Positions 24,901 to 38,300 of a DNA stretch of 64,000 nucleotides are shown here, piece by piece. How positions within the stretch are numbered: position 1 is the first letter of the stretch; the number at the start of each line of letters is the position of its first letter. Source of the DNA: Entomortierella parvispora (Eukaryota; Mortierellomycota; Mortierellomycetes; Mortierellales; Mortierellaceae); NCBI GenBank assembly GCA_963573315.1, contig OY752145.1, forward strand, positions 682,001-746,000. Direction: 5' to 3'. The translations under genes and the position numbers were made by a program. Below the pieces are notes generated by a model. That model saw nothing but the letters and a program-made list of their open reading frames with translations. It did not search any database and was not told the DNA's origin.

Positions 24901-26922
24901 CTCACAACTGTTCGAATATCAGAATACTGCTCGGTATTTACCGTAATTGGGGCGCCGAACCAGTTGATCGCAACCTCTCCCATATCTTCATCTTCGGAGG
25001 GGAAAGTGACGGTTGTGTTGGTGGTTTCCTTCATCAAGGGTGCTTGAGGGGAATCGACCCAGGGTCTATTTTCAGTCGCAGGCAAAGCTTCAAGGTCAAT
25101 AAACCGTGACAATTTCGATATTATAAGCTTGCAAGTTCAAGTGCAACTATACCTCTTCATTGGTGGAAGAGGTCCCTTGGAGATGATACGCTCTTCCACT
25201 GGCCCCAAAGCTGCCAAAAGCTTCCCGTGATCAACAACTCCTGAAATAATCAAGCACAGGTTGTCAGGGCGGTAGTAATCGCGGTGGTACTATCGAATTA
25301 ACGGAAGTCGTTCTTTAGCAAAGCAAGTACAGAGTGTGATATACGCCGTCATAGCAAACATACTTGACGAACTAATAAAATATAAAAAAAGAAAGAAAAG
25401 GTTAGAGAACAACCTTTTAAGGTCCTGCACAAAGTCCACTCAACGGTACATACTCTTTTCAGCCTCAAGAGATCTGAGGTTTGACATGAGTCCACCCGTC
25501 TCGTAGCGGTAGCCAGAGTTCTCGGGGTACATGATACGCTGGCGGCTAAAAAGGTGTATCTCAATGTTAGGCGTCTTTCTAAACTCTCATTCCACCTGGT
25601 CAAGGTATCTCCTTTTCTCACTTACCAAAGGTCCATAATTGACCCAGCAGAGTTCTCGCGACCCTATTGCATTGTATTTGTGAAGGTTGAGTGAAAGGTC
25701 CACTCTCAGATCCTCAAATTACAATCCGTTATGAACGCACCTGCATCTCGCAGTACACGACACCGGCATCCTCGCCATCACCGTTAATGTTGTGAACCTC
25801 AGTATAATAAGCGGCCTCGGTCATAGTCGGGTACAAGATGTGATCAATGTAGACTATGGCAGAGAAAAGTTAGACATCGAGTTCTTGAGGACGGTTGCTT
25901 GCGCTTTATAATAAGCAAGGATATGATGGTGGCATACGTACTGGGCATAATGTTCAAAAATCCCTCGCTTCCAGCTGTGGCGATGGCTATTTAGCGTGTG
26001 TGGTGAATTCCAGGTAGTGATGTCGTTAGTTTGAAAGCTACTTCAGTCTCGGTACATGCGACATCCTTTCTGATACGTACTATAAGCGGTATGGTCCACA
26101 TCGGTCCCTATGAGTAAGACGAGAGTGGTGGTAAGTCCAATGGAACGACCCTGTAATGCCATCATTTGGTGCTCTTTTAGCTGATATTGAACCTACAGGC
26201 ATTGGTTCCGTTAGCCAAGGCGCGGTTGGCAAGACCATCGAGGACACCCTGAAGATTGAGTTTCAAAAGAAGGAAGAGTCAGCGGAGTTGGGGATTGGAG
26301 CATCGAACTTTGGCATGGTGAGCGCGACACGATCATCCCAGGTCAATCAAGCGCGTTATTCCGCAAAAAGAAGGGTCGCATGCGATACATTACTTTGTAT
26401 GGATAGAGCTCACTTCCAAGGAACACAAGACTTTTTCGACATCCGCAGAAAAGTTGTTAGTTTTGACTCGATCGTTCTTCAGATGGCAGCAGCGTTTAGT
26501 TTGAAAACGCAAACAGCCCACAGTCTGTAGTATCATATGCTTACTGTTCCAACGTGTGAGGGCAGCCATCATCATCGAAGGCTACGGTGGTGAGGAAGGA
26601 TGGTGCGATTGATTAGACAGAGATATTGGTAATAAGAACAAGAGTCCTCACAAAAGCCGAGTTCCGTTCACTTACATTCCGTGGCCAGGGTGAAGTACCC
26701 ATTAACGATGGGTCCTATTCCAAACGAGATATAGAGGCAAGAGAGGAGTAAGAGGCTTGCGTGTCGCGCATAACGGTCAGAGTCGTGGTGATGGCGGAGG
26801 AGATGAATCTCACCTTCGTTGTCGACATGGACAACGCTGAGTCCGGTCTGACTGGATCTAAACTTTGTGATCTTGTGTCCATTGACATCAATCTGCTGGA
26901 CCTGCTTGAAGTTGGCGGCCAT
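22000..26922 (-). CDS. M16-family zinc metalloprotease of the YOL098C/C05D11.1 type (1024 aa, 22 exons)
   Basis: Exons (minus): 26922-26814, 26714-26676, 26581-26545, 26430-26394, 26248-26197, 26107-26081, 25986-25942, 25853-25741, 25663-25626, 25545-25454, 25371-25364, 25289-25153, 25065-24942, 24861-24753, 24661-24313, 24223-24027, 23924-23846, 23769-23702, 23669-23224, 23139-22977, 22882-22416 and 22338-22000. They sum to 3075 nt with all phases consistent. The inverted zinc motif HxxEH is HTLEH (His58, Glu61, His62). The third ligand Glu is expected in YCEMQGREN. The flanking text FLGSELYPYK, NAWTDVDHTAYT and YHRDYYRPDNL fits the poorly characterised M16 subfamily of yeast YOL098C. No targeting peptide is evident, so it is probably cytosolic. 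Exons 1-14 are tiny (8-137 nt); exons 15-22 are larger (68-467 nt). Confidence 0.92.
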
Positions 26923-27306
26923 GGTGAAGGGAGGAGGAGGGGGTAAGGAGAAGCTGGAATGGTAGAGAAAAAAAAAGAGAGAGAGAGAGAGACGGGGGGG
27001 AGAAAAAAAAAGAGTTAGCGTGCCCACGGTGGCGTGTGGCACCCACCCACCCGCGGTGTGAGAAAGTGAAAAAAGTCGAGCTGGCGTCCAATTGGGCGCG
27101 CGTTTGCCTCCCTCTGCTGCAGCCGCCTTCCCTCCTTCCCTTTGTGCCTTTCCCTTCTCTCTTCATTCATTTGCTCCCGCGCACGCGTACGTGCGCACAG
27201 TCACTATTTTTTTCATTTTTTTTTTTTTGCGCTCTTCTTGTCTCTCTTTCCTCTCTCTCTTTCCTCTCTCTCCTCCACTCCATCACACTTTCACACGCAA
27301 TCAACA
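26923..27306. promoter_or_regulatory. Shared divergent promoter, M16 protease (-) and SET/Vps75 chaperone (+)
   Basis: 384 bp between start codons. The protease side is GAGA-rich on plus (its leader is CT-rich on minus), and the chaperone side is CTCTTTCC-rich. Thus both flanks show the pyrimidine-rich leader typical of this genome. Confidence 0.5.
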
Positions 27307-28542
27307 ATGGCTGATCAGATCGAAAAGAACCTTGAGGCTCACCAGCCTGCCATTCAGGCCCTCACCGAGGCCACCGAAAAGGTCGAGCTCGAGCTCGGTA
27401 CGTGTTCCCCATCGCGACTCTTTTAGACGCCCGTACTTTCTTTGCTCCTGCAGCTTTCGAAATGGACCGCGGTGATCCGTCTCCATCTCCAGCTGCAATC
27501 AACTTGCATTCCGTGTCATACGTATGTGGTTATTTTCCTCACACACTCCTTCTCTGTCTCTATTTCGTTTCGCCTTTTTAGCTAACAAGCGCAACGAGCT
27601 TATGCTTCCTATCTTCGAGAAGCGTCGCGCTGTCATCGAGAAAATCGACAACTTCTGGACCTCGGTCTTCATGAACAACATGACTCTCACCCAGATCATC
27701 GAACCCACTGACATCCCCGTACGTCCCAATGGCTTGATAGCGCCATGGACCGTGACAACCGCTTTAAAAACTACAGAGCAATGTACTCACTCTATACTCT
27801 TTTGCTGCCTCCCTAGGCTCTTGAGCACTTGACTGACCTCTGGGTCAAGTGGGACCCCAAGGAAGCTCGCTCCTATGACATTACCTTTGTAAGTATTCTG
27901 TGTTCCTTTCCTGGTTTGTTTGACAATAGCTGGCACTAATCAGTCATTTGGCATTCCCACAGACCTTCAGCGAGAACCCCTACTTCTCAAACAAGGAGCT
28001 GGTCAAGAAGGTTACCTTCAATGGAGAGGAGCAGGCCACCACAGTCACCGCGATCGACTGGAAGGAGGGCAAGGATCTGACTCACAAGGATGCCAAGCGC
28101 AAGAAGGGCGATGAAGACAACGTGTCGGACTCCTTCTTCTCCATCTTCCAGGATGACGATGTCACTCTCCTTGACTACATTGCTAACGAGCTCTTTTCCG
28201 AAGCCCTCCAGTAAGATAAACCAACAAATTGATTTGAGACATGGCCTTCATTTTGTTATCACCGTTTATCCTGACAGTGTCTAATTTTTTTTTTGTAGTA
28301 TCTACGCCAACGGCGGCGATGATGATGACGAATTCAGCGACGAGGGTTCCGTCGATCTGGACGGTAAGTGACGCACTATTTTTTGATTTGGGCAGGGTCC
28401 TTCGGCAGGTACCCCTTCGTAAGCACAACTGTGCGGAATGAACATTTGAGCTGACTTGCAAAAAAAAAAATATGCTTAAATAGATGAGGAAGAAGAGGAT
28501 GAGGACGAGGAGCTGCCCGCCAAGAAGAAGAACAAGAAGTAG
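27307..28542 (+). CDS. NAP-family histone chaperone, SET/Vps75 type (223 aa)
   Basis: Exons 27307-27397, 27582-27718, 27817-27888, 27963-28210, 28299-28363 and 28484-28542. The long N-terminal dimerisation helix (IEKNLEAHQPAIQALTEATE, continuing into KRRAVIEKIDNFWTSVFMNN) is followed by the earmuff domain (LEHLTDLWVKWDP, DITFTFSENPYFSNKELVKK, DSFFSIFQ). The protein ends in a short acidic tail (DDDDEFSDEG, then DEEEEDEDEE) and a basic KKKNKK end. The segment FWTSVFMNN and the short acidic tail favour SET/Vps75 over Nap1. The expected role is H3-H4 binding in the nucleus, with Rtt109-type partners possible. It is somewhat shorter than Vps75 (264) and SET (277). Confidence 0.9.
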
Positions 28543-29334
28543 AGAGACCCTCATTATAATGGCGGCGTGCGAAGAAGCGCCATGTTTTTATCATCCACTC
28601 CACTCGTAGAATCCTTATTTTGTCCATAATTCAACACCACCTGCAATAAAAAAGATACGCTAAAAAGAATGAACGCGCGTTCCTTTCTGGGTGTTGTCAC
28701 TTGTCAGCACATCACGACACGAACACGTCGGAGAATGGTAATGGGATGAGAGCGGGGAGGAACAGGAGGACAGGCAAGAGTGGTGGTGTGGGTGAAAAAG
28801 GGAAAGATCGGTCATGCTAGAGCAGAGGATGTGTGTGCACGGGAGAGAGAAGGGGCAGAGAGGATCAATGAGACCACGGTGCGGTCATCGGAGGCTCACT
28901 TCCCCATTGGAAGATGAATACCCTTTGCGACCCCTCTTTCGTCTTCTCTTTCTTCTTTTCCTTTCTCTTTCTTGCGCTCCCCTCATCCACTCTTCATTTC
29001 ATTCATTTGTCCGAAGACACAACGCATTGACTGCAGAGAGCTCTCTTGTTCATCCACACGCATTAACAGGCACAACCCATCCGTGTTCTTATCGTGTCCC
29101 TTTTTTTTATTTCGCGCGTGCTCGCAAATCTCTTCACACGCCTCACGCCCATTGCCCCCCCCTCGTTCCTGCAAGACAAAAAAAAAGAAGCCCCTGGTCC
29201 CACGAGAGCAAGAGCAAGAGCAAGAGCAAAGACAAAACGACTCGAGACAATAACGAAGTGCGAGTCGGCCGAGGACACGCAGTCAAACAGAAAACGAACA
29301 GCAATTCAATAGGAATCCAGCACTCGCTCCCACA
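28543..29334. other. Intergenic region before VPS13
   Basis: About 790 bp with no gene. A CT-rich block (28930-28985) probably marks the VPS13 promoter. A hexanucleotide AGAGCA/AGCAAG repeat lies at about 29205-29230 in the likely leader. Confidence 0.5.
28645..28650 (+). terminator. Candidate poly(A) signal, SET/Vps75 gene
   Basis: AATAAA 103 bp after the stop codon. Confidence 0.45.
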
Positions 29335-32300
29335 ATGCTGGAAGGTTTGGTTGCCGGTCTGCTGAACCGATTCATCGGACCCTATGTGACCAATCTTAAC
29401 GTCAACCAGCTCAACATTGCCATCTGGTCAGGTACGTCGGCTTTTGTTGTTGTTATGCCTGTTACCACTGTTGTTTCTGACCTGACCTCACTGCCTGACC
29501 TCATTCTTGCCCTGGCTTGCCCTTGAGCAAAGAACACGGCGAGGCAAGGATGATCAACATCAGTTTCTTTGCACGTTGCTGATCCACGGCTTTTACTTCC
29601 TACCTTGGACCATAATCTCTTTAGGCGACGTGAAGTTGACCAACCTCAGACTGAAGAAGGACGCACTCGACAAGTTCAGTTTGCCAGTCGATGTAGTAGA
29701 AGGTCAGTCAGCTAGTCCGGCTCGCTGCGGGGCTCTGCTTTTTTCCCGCTGCCTGGAGTTACTCAACATTTTTCATTATTTGCTTACGATCCTTTCCTTT
29801 TTCAATTCATTGGCGACTTCTTGCACAGGTTATCTCGGTGAGCTGACTCTCAGTATCCCTTGGTCCAACTTGAAGAACAAGCCAGTCAAGGTCTATATCA
29901 ACAATGTGTATCTGCTCTGTGTGCCCAAGGGCGAGTCTGAGGTAGGTTCATTTTTTTCTCCAGGAAAACTGCATATTCTTACAGGTGGAGGATTGTTGAC
30001 TAATGGAATGCAAATGGGCTGGTAGTATGATGCCGATGAAGAAGCTACTCGAGCCCAAGCGCTGAAAGAGGACCGACTGGCGAATGCAGAGCTTTTGAGT
30101 ACCAAGCCTACAACTGGCATGGATGGTAAGAACTAAGAAAGAGGGAGAGACAGGGAATGATCTTGCTAGTCTTTATGCTCTGTTTGGTATGATGGCATAG
30201 TCTGTCAATACTGACGTCAAATTATCCCATGCGGCAATAGACGAAGAGAAAAAGAATGCCACCTTCTTGAACCAACTCATCACTAAGGTCGTGGATAACC
30301 TGCAGGTTTCGATCAACAACATTCATGTCCGCTACGAGGACAAACTTTCGGACCCTCAGGTAAGGGCAGACCCTCTTGAGGGCCAAATGAATGGTCATGC
30401 TCACTCATTTGGAGTTGTAGCTGTAGCACAAAACTCAATATCAATGAACTTTCCTTCCACGTTCTCTCCATTTAGCACCCTTTCTCTGCAGGTCTGACCC
30501 TCTCACAGCTTTCAGCAGTTTCAACTGATGGCGAGTGGGTGCCCACGTTTATTCATGACGAAGCCAATACGATTCACAAGGTACGTTAGCCCAAATTTTC
30601 AGGACAGTACGCCTCCTGTCCCCCATCCCAAGAGTATGGTTTGCTAGACTGATTAGTGCTGCCTTGTTTGAATCAGCTTGCCACATTAGATTCGCTTGCC
30701 ATGTACTGGAACACAGATTCAAGATCGCTTGCAGGAAAGGGTATGGATGAGGCTCTGAAGACATTCGTGGATCTCATTGCCAAAGCGGAGCACGTCCCCG
30801 AAGAGCATCAGTATATCTTGAAGCCTGTATCTGGAACAGGAAAGATCAAGCTCAACAAGAGATATGGCGGCGAAGTGCCAAAGGCTGGAGTCACCCTCAA
30901 TTTTGATGAATTGGGCTTTGTTGTGGATGATGAGCAGTACAAGAACGTACTTTTGATGATGGGTCTATTCCATGCCTTCATGAGACAGCACGAGGTGAGT
31001 ATAGTTTCTGAATGCTCATCTTTATTTTATTGGCGGATGAAGGCGCTTCGAAGGCACTGCATTTACACACAATTTCATGACGACTGTTTGTTCTAGTTCC
31101 GAAAATTCCGTCCAGCCAAGTCTATCACTCCATCAAAAGACCCATTGGCATGGTTTCGATATGCAGGAAATGCTGTCCTGTCACAAATCCACGAGAGGAA
31201 CCGTAAATGGACATGGGCATATTTTGAGGAGCGCCGAGATGATCGCAAGGCGTACGTGGAACTTTACAAGAACCACAAATTGGGGCGCAATGACGTCGAG
31301 GATGAAGAGCGACTCAAGGCTCTAGAATGGAAGCTATCCTATGAAGACATTCGCCTCTACCGAAGTATCGCCAAGGGTGTCCTACGAAGGGAGAAGATTC
31401 TTATCGAAAAGAAACAAGTAGCAGAGCAACCCAAGGGGTGGATAAGCTCCTGGTGGTACGGATCTGGAACGTCTACAGCCCAAACTACAGAGGTACTTGA
31501 TTGTTTAGTGTTCATGCCCCGATTCACTGTGTGAGAGGTTCCTTTCCTCTAACAGTCATCCTCATTCTATAGGAAGAGGACTCGACCAGTCTCACAGACG
31601 CACAAAAGCAACAGCTGTACGATGTGATTGACTATGATGAAAAGGCGGCACTCCAGTCAAATTTGGAAGAGGCAAAGGATACCATCCTGTTTGCGATCAA
31701 TGCCAAGCTGCGAACAGGTTCTTTCGCGCTAAAGAAGGATCCCCATGGGTCCAACACAACCATTTTCAGTTTGGTGTTTGATACGTTCCTTGCTAATATT
31801 TTACAACGGACGGACAACTTCAAGGCAGGAATCGCCCTTGGAGGCCTGACATGCATCGATGGAACCACTGAAAACACTCTTTATCCCAAGATTATTCGAG
31901 TCAAGGAGGGGGAGAAGAAAAAGTTGTTGTCCCATGTGTCCGAAGGTGACACCGTGTATGGTGGAGAAGACAGCCAGAATGACAGCGGAGCAGAGCCAGA
32001 GTAAGCGATCACCATCATAAGTTGTCTTGAAAATAATGCTCGCATCGTCATCCTATTCTAACACCCTCATTTGGCCCGTCGTAGTTTCAATCCCTTCTTT
32101 TCGGTAGATTTCGAACACAATCCATTAGATGCGCATGCCGACAACGTATTGGAAGTCAAGATGAGGCATTTGGAGATCTTGTATAACCCCAAAACTGTGG
32201 ACACTGTCATCGAATTTTTCAAACCTCCGCCAAGCGAGGCTGACAGTATCAATGCCCTTTTGGAGGCTGCCGGAGATACTCTTGAGGGCCTTGCTGCCCA

Positions 32301-35300
32301 AACAAGAGCTGGACTCGAGTATGCTCTGGAAGAACACAAGAGATTGGATCTTCGTGTCGACATGGACGCGCCTGTTATGATCTTCCCTGAGAGGTATGTA
32401 TGCTGTGAGAGGTCATCGTCCCACTCAATTTCGACCCAGACTAACGATTGATGTTTTGAAAAACTTAGTTGCACGGATGCCAACGCACTTGTTGCTGTGC
32501 TGGATGTTGGTCATATCTTTGTTGAGAGTAATTTGGTCTCGAAGGAAGACATGGCTGTGGTGGAAAACAACCACAAGAAGACACTGGATGCCATCGATTT
32601 TGAGAAGCTGGAAGATCTCATGTACGACCGATTTGTTGTGCAACTCTCTAGCACTCAGGTAATTGAAAAAAATACCCCCCTTGAGAATGAGGCTATTCTC
32701 ATGGTTAACAGTTCTTCGTCACTAATACGTTCATTGTGCGGTTATAGTTATTGGTGGGCCAGTCTGTGGAGCGCTGTCTGGAGCAAATTCAAAACCCAAA
32801 GAAGGAAAACGATCTTCATGTCATCGACAAAATCAACATGACTTTCCATGTTCACCTGTCTATCCTGCCGCAAGCACCAAACCTGACCAAAATCAGAGTG
32901 TTTGGTGAACTGCCATTACTGCAAATCAATTTTTCAGATCGGAAATACAAGACGCTCATGCGTATCGTGGACCTGGTAGTGCCAAAGGATCCAGAGGCAG
33001 CTGCAGCTGCAGCGGCTCCCCCAGCCCCCACAAAGCCAAAGAACTCCATGAGCATTGGTTTACTTGGAAAGAGCGCGTATACGGATGACTTGATTCTTGG
33101 CGATACAACAGAGGGTGATTCGGACGACGAGAACAGCTCTGGAAAACAGGCCAAGAAGTCAACTGAAAAAGACAAGGTGAGCTATGTACACATTTCAATG
33201 GACTTCCCAAACTTCTATTTTCTGCCGGATGCTAATACCAGCTAACTCTTTAGGAGCTGAGCAATGCACAACTTTTCCAGAGGACGTTCGAGTTCAGCTT
33301 TAAAGTCTCAAAGTTTTCTGTAACTCTGAGAAAGGCACCTCAGGATGTCAACTTGGCGGAGCGTATCCTTGCAGAGTTAATCATCGAAAAATTCGACCTG
33401 AGTTTTGTTCTCAGACCTGTAGATATGACAGTCAACATCATTCTGGGATCACTCTATGTCGAGGATAAGGTCGAGAAGGAACCGCTTTACCCATATCTTA
33501 TCTCTTCTGATGCAGACGGAAAATCACCAGCATCTGGAGGGTCGGAGGACTTGGTCAGAGTCAGCTACACCAAAGTGAACACCATTTCACCAGAGTACCT
33601 TACAAAGTACAAGGGCATCGATGCTACAGTGGACATCTCTTTCTCGACTGTCACCATGATCCTCACGCGAAAGAGTGTTTTGACTCTGTTCGACTTTATT
33701 TTGACGACGTTCACTAATCCAGCGCCTCAGAGCCAGCCCCAGTCACCAGTATCAGCAGATGTGAATACGAACATAGCCGCACAGCCGCAGTTGGACAGCA
33801 AACCTGCAACCCCTGGCCAGGATACGATGAAAGTCAAGGTCAAGATGACCAGTATCAACTTTATCCTCAACAATGACGGCCAGCGACTGGCGACGATGGC
33901 ATTGTCTCAGTGTGATGTCGCTGTGTTAATGAAGCCCCCCACGATGCGCGTCAATGTCAAGTTGGGCAACTTTACTCTCACGGACGACATTAACCCAGGC
34001 AAGCAGCAAATCCTGGCTATTCAAGGCGAAGAGTTTGCTGATTTCGCATACGAGACATTTGATCCAAGCGGCTCTAGCTACCCCGGGTATGATGCTTCGG
34101 TCTTCTTGAGGGCAGGATCTTTGCAGCTCACGTTCTTGGAGGAACCTATCAAGCAGCTTCTGGACTTTTCGACAAAATTTGCTAGGATGCATGTACTCTA
34201 CGACTCTGCAAGAAACGCTGCCGTGAATCAAGCTCAGGCACTTCAAACGACTACCAGCAAATTTCACTTTGACGTGGAGATTAGTACTCCGATTGTGATT
34301 TTGCCCAAGGATGCCAAATCTCGCAACACCATCGTTGCCAATCTGGGTCAGATCTCGATTCGAAACGAATTCGCGGATGACGAGCACATTGCTGGTGGCA
34401 CTCTTGACCAGATGACTCTTGGTATCCACTCCATCAACCTCCTCAGTCAGTTTTACTTTAACGATACTGTCCAGGAGTTGCAAATCATCGAGGATGTCGA
34501 TATTGATCTTGGTATGGTTCGGGCTGCCCACAAGGAAGGATTACCTCGCCCCGAGATGGAGCTGGTTGGTCGCATGTCCGAGGTCAATATGAACCTGACG
34601 GAACTCCAGTACAGGACGCTCTATGGAATCTCCATGTCCGTTGCTCGCGCTTTCGGGGGCGGCAGCGAAGAGGATGCTGATGCACTTGCCGCCTCTGCTG
34701 GGATCGCCCCTGCTCCGTCGACACCTCCTCCAGCCATCAAGTCCTCGGATGAAAAGTGGACTTCGATCGATATGGTCTTTGAGTTGCCCAAGGTCACCCT
34801 TGAGATCTATCAGGGTGATGCGACCCAAAAAGAGGAGCTTCGTGACTGCAGCTTCTCAAAGTTTTCACTGTCCAAGACTGATTTCAAGTACAAGTCGTCG
34901 ACAGATTCCACGATGCAAGCCGAGTTGACAATCCAGGACCTTAACATCAACGATACGAGGCGCAATGTCAAGACCAAATTCCGCGAGATCATCCCAGCCA
35001 ATCTTCATGACAGCCCTCAGATCTCGATCTCTGTCAACACGTTCGAAGACAAGAGCATGTTCTTGTTGCTGAACATCGATAGCCCAAAGGTCATCTTCCA
35101 TTTGGAATACGTATTCGCCCTCCAGAACTATTTTATGAGCGCTCTCTCGGACTCGACTCCAACAGAGCCACCAAAGTCACAGAGACGTCCATCTTCCACA
35201 AACGTGACCTCAAACCGTCCTCAAAACTCGAAGTCGGTCAGCGGAAGACGGCTCTCGAATGCCGTTGTCACCAAGCCGGCAGAGGCGACCAAGCCTGCGG

Positions 35301-38300
35301 AGCCTGTTCCCAGTCTCCACTACCGTGTTAGCGTGGTAGCTCCTGAGATCATCTTGTTGGCCAATGCTGCTAGCTCAGCCACTGACGCCATCATTCTCTC
35401 AGCTCACCAAGTCGTGATGTCGCAACAGGAGACGATGACACTCATTGTCGACCGCGTTGGAATGTTCCTCTGCAAGATGGATAGGAGAGAGGATACTTGT
35501 CTTCGCTTTATTGACAACTTTGATATTGCTCTCTCTATGGGAACTCGCTCCCCTACTCCTGGACACCAGTTGACCAACATCACACTGGACATTCGTCCTC
35601 TTGTGTTGAGGTTGTCGTACCGAGATGCCATGCTGGTTATGGATATTGTCAATAAGGTCACAGAGATGCAGTCGAAGGCTCAGCCTGCAGCGGATCAATC
35701 GCCACAGCCCAATAACCAAATAGCGGTTGGAACCACGCCCAAACCTCTGGATCCTGCCGAGCGACGTGTTACTACTACATCTGTTGCCGCTACCGCTTCC
35801 CCAAAGCCAACAGCCAAGAGTTTGGTGCAATCTGCATCGTTCGTCTCTACCCGTGAAACAGTACGCTACAAAGGATCCCGCATTGACAGTGCAAGAGCAG
35901 AAGTGAAGAGGTCCCTGCTAACCATGTATGTTTATTTTCTGATTCTAGCTCAAGGGGGTCATCCAAGGCCTGCAGCTCATCTTGATTGACGACATGCACA
36001 GTTTACCAATGCTGGACTTGAAACTGGACCGATTTGATTTGGAGGTCAAGGAGTGGTCATCTGAGATGAAGGTAGACACTTCGCTGAAGCCCAGTATTAA
36101 CTACTTTAACGTCCGAAATTCGCACTGGGAACCATTGCTTGAGCCCTGGCAGTTGGTCATTCATGTCTCCAAGGCCATCCAGCCCGCCAACATGACGATT
36201 GACGTGTTCTCGAAGCAGGATCTCAACATGAACATTTCTCACACATTTATCGAGACGGCACTTCAGATCATGACGACGATTCAAAAGGAGCCAGAGCATG
36301 TCACTGCCGTGAACAGGGAGACACTCGTTCCTTATATTCTCAAGAACAGGACAGGCTATCCCCTCCACGTCTGGGCGGAATCGGAGAACAATATTGATAT
36401 TGTTGTTCACAAGATGAAGGATGGTGCTAATCTTCCCTGGCGCTTTGACGACTGGAGAAAGATGAGAGAGGTAAGAATATTGGAATGAGCTGAAAGAGGT
36501 GTCTCTTCAGCGGTAATACATTGCTAACCTTCCTCTTCCGGTTTAAACTTTGTCCATAGACTGTTGCAAGCAAGAAGAACACCCTGGGTATTCAGTTCGA
36601 TGGAGTGCCATGGGAGAGTCTCAAGGATGTTCCTGTCGAGCGTGAAGGACGTTACCTGTATGTTTTGCGTCCCAAACTGAACAAGGTCTCTCACCGCGTG
36701 GCAGTCGACATTCAGATCAAGAACAATGTCAAGGTTGTCACCTTCAGCTCTGCTTTGCTCGTCGAGAACGCTACGTCACTTCCAATCGAAGTTGTAGTGG
36801 TTGATGAAAAGAGGAAGCATCTGTCTAGCGCTCAAAAGATTGCCCCAGGAGAGGATTATTCTGTACCTATCGAGGCCGCTTTTAAGAACCGACTTCTTGT
36901 TCGCCCCGATCCAGGATTTAACTACAACTGGAGCACTGAGCCCATTTTCTGGCGTGATCTCGCCGCCCAGCAGAATCATCAGCTTCGGTATAATTCGGAC
37001 GGCCAAGCCGTCAACTCTGTCACCTGTCGAGCACTCGAAGAACAGGGCCAGCAGCCATTCCGTTTCCAGGTTCGAGGAGGCACCGATAACTTTGATCCTG
37101 TGGCCAAGGATTATCCTTACATGACTATTCGACTCAGCGCACCTGTTGAGATTGAAAATCTTCTCCCTTACAACATGAAGTATACGGTCATGGAGAAGAC
37201 TTCCCCCAAGCACCATGGTCCTGTTCTCACGTCCTATTTGAGAAAGGGAGGCATCTCGCCACTTCATACAGTCGATGTCCGTAACCTGATGTTGCTGAGT
37301 GTTGCCCTTGAAGGTACATCGTTCTCGCCAAGCGAGTACTCTATTGTAAGCTCGCACGATCCCGATGAGTTGCCGGTCGAGAATACATTGACTCTTGTTG
37401 ACCCTGATGGTTTGAAACTGATGCTGGGCATCCATCGACAGTAAGTAGAGGTTATATTGCTCCATTTCGACTTTGATAGGTTTGTAAAAGGCGACATTCT
37501 AAGTGTTGACGCTGTTTTCGTCCGTCAATAGTGTCATCCCTGACTCTGGTGGAGCCATCAAGTTTAGTATTTTCTGTCCTTATGTGATCTTGAACAAGAC
37601 TGGACTAGACTTGATCTTCAAGGCAAAATCCTTTATGCAGAACGCCAAGATTGCTGCGGGGCAGGGTTCAAACAGGATGGTCCAGAACAAGGCGCTCCCA
37701 CTCATGTTCTCGTATGGAAAGACTGAGAACGGCAACCGTATGCTGGTTCAAGTCGGAGGAAACTCTCAGTGGAGTCGACCTGTTAGTTTTGAAGCCGTTG
37801 GAAGCATCATGGAAATTGCGGTCGCTGCAATGGATCGTCCGGAAGAGATCCATCTAGGAATGAATGTCGAGCTTGGAAAAGGCAAATACGCCCTCACCAA
37901 GGTCGTCACCATCACGCCCCGATTCATCATGAAGAACAACCTGAATGAAGATCTCAACTTTAGAGAGTATGGTTCCAACAATGTGACACTGTTACCCGCA
38001 GGACAGAGGGTGCCCCTTCGCTACTTGCGTCAAGGACAACAGAAGCTTCTTTCGTTGCGTCTTCCCGGAGTCACGTCGCGTTGGTATGGCACTGACGAAT
38101 AATTATAATCATGGCGACATGACTTGGAATCGATCTCTTTCGGTTTATTAACTCTGTATTGAACTCTTTTTAGGACTGCACCTTTCAACATCGACGAGAT
38201 GGGCAAGATGCACGTTACGATCCTTCGTAACGATGGCGACGTGGAGCTGATTCGTGTTCATGTCATGATGGAAGTGGCTACAGTGTTTATTGTTCTCAAC

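Noticed and set aside
35861-35989. VPS13 frame reading on past 35860 to a stop at 35989
   Set aside because: This is intron sequence: GTACGC donor, GCTAACC branch site and TTCTAG acceptor at 35948 restore the conserved downstream frame.
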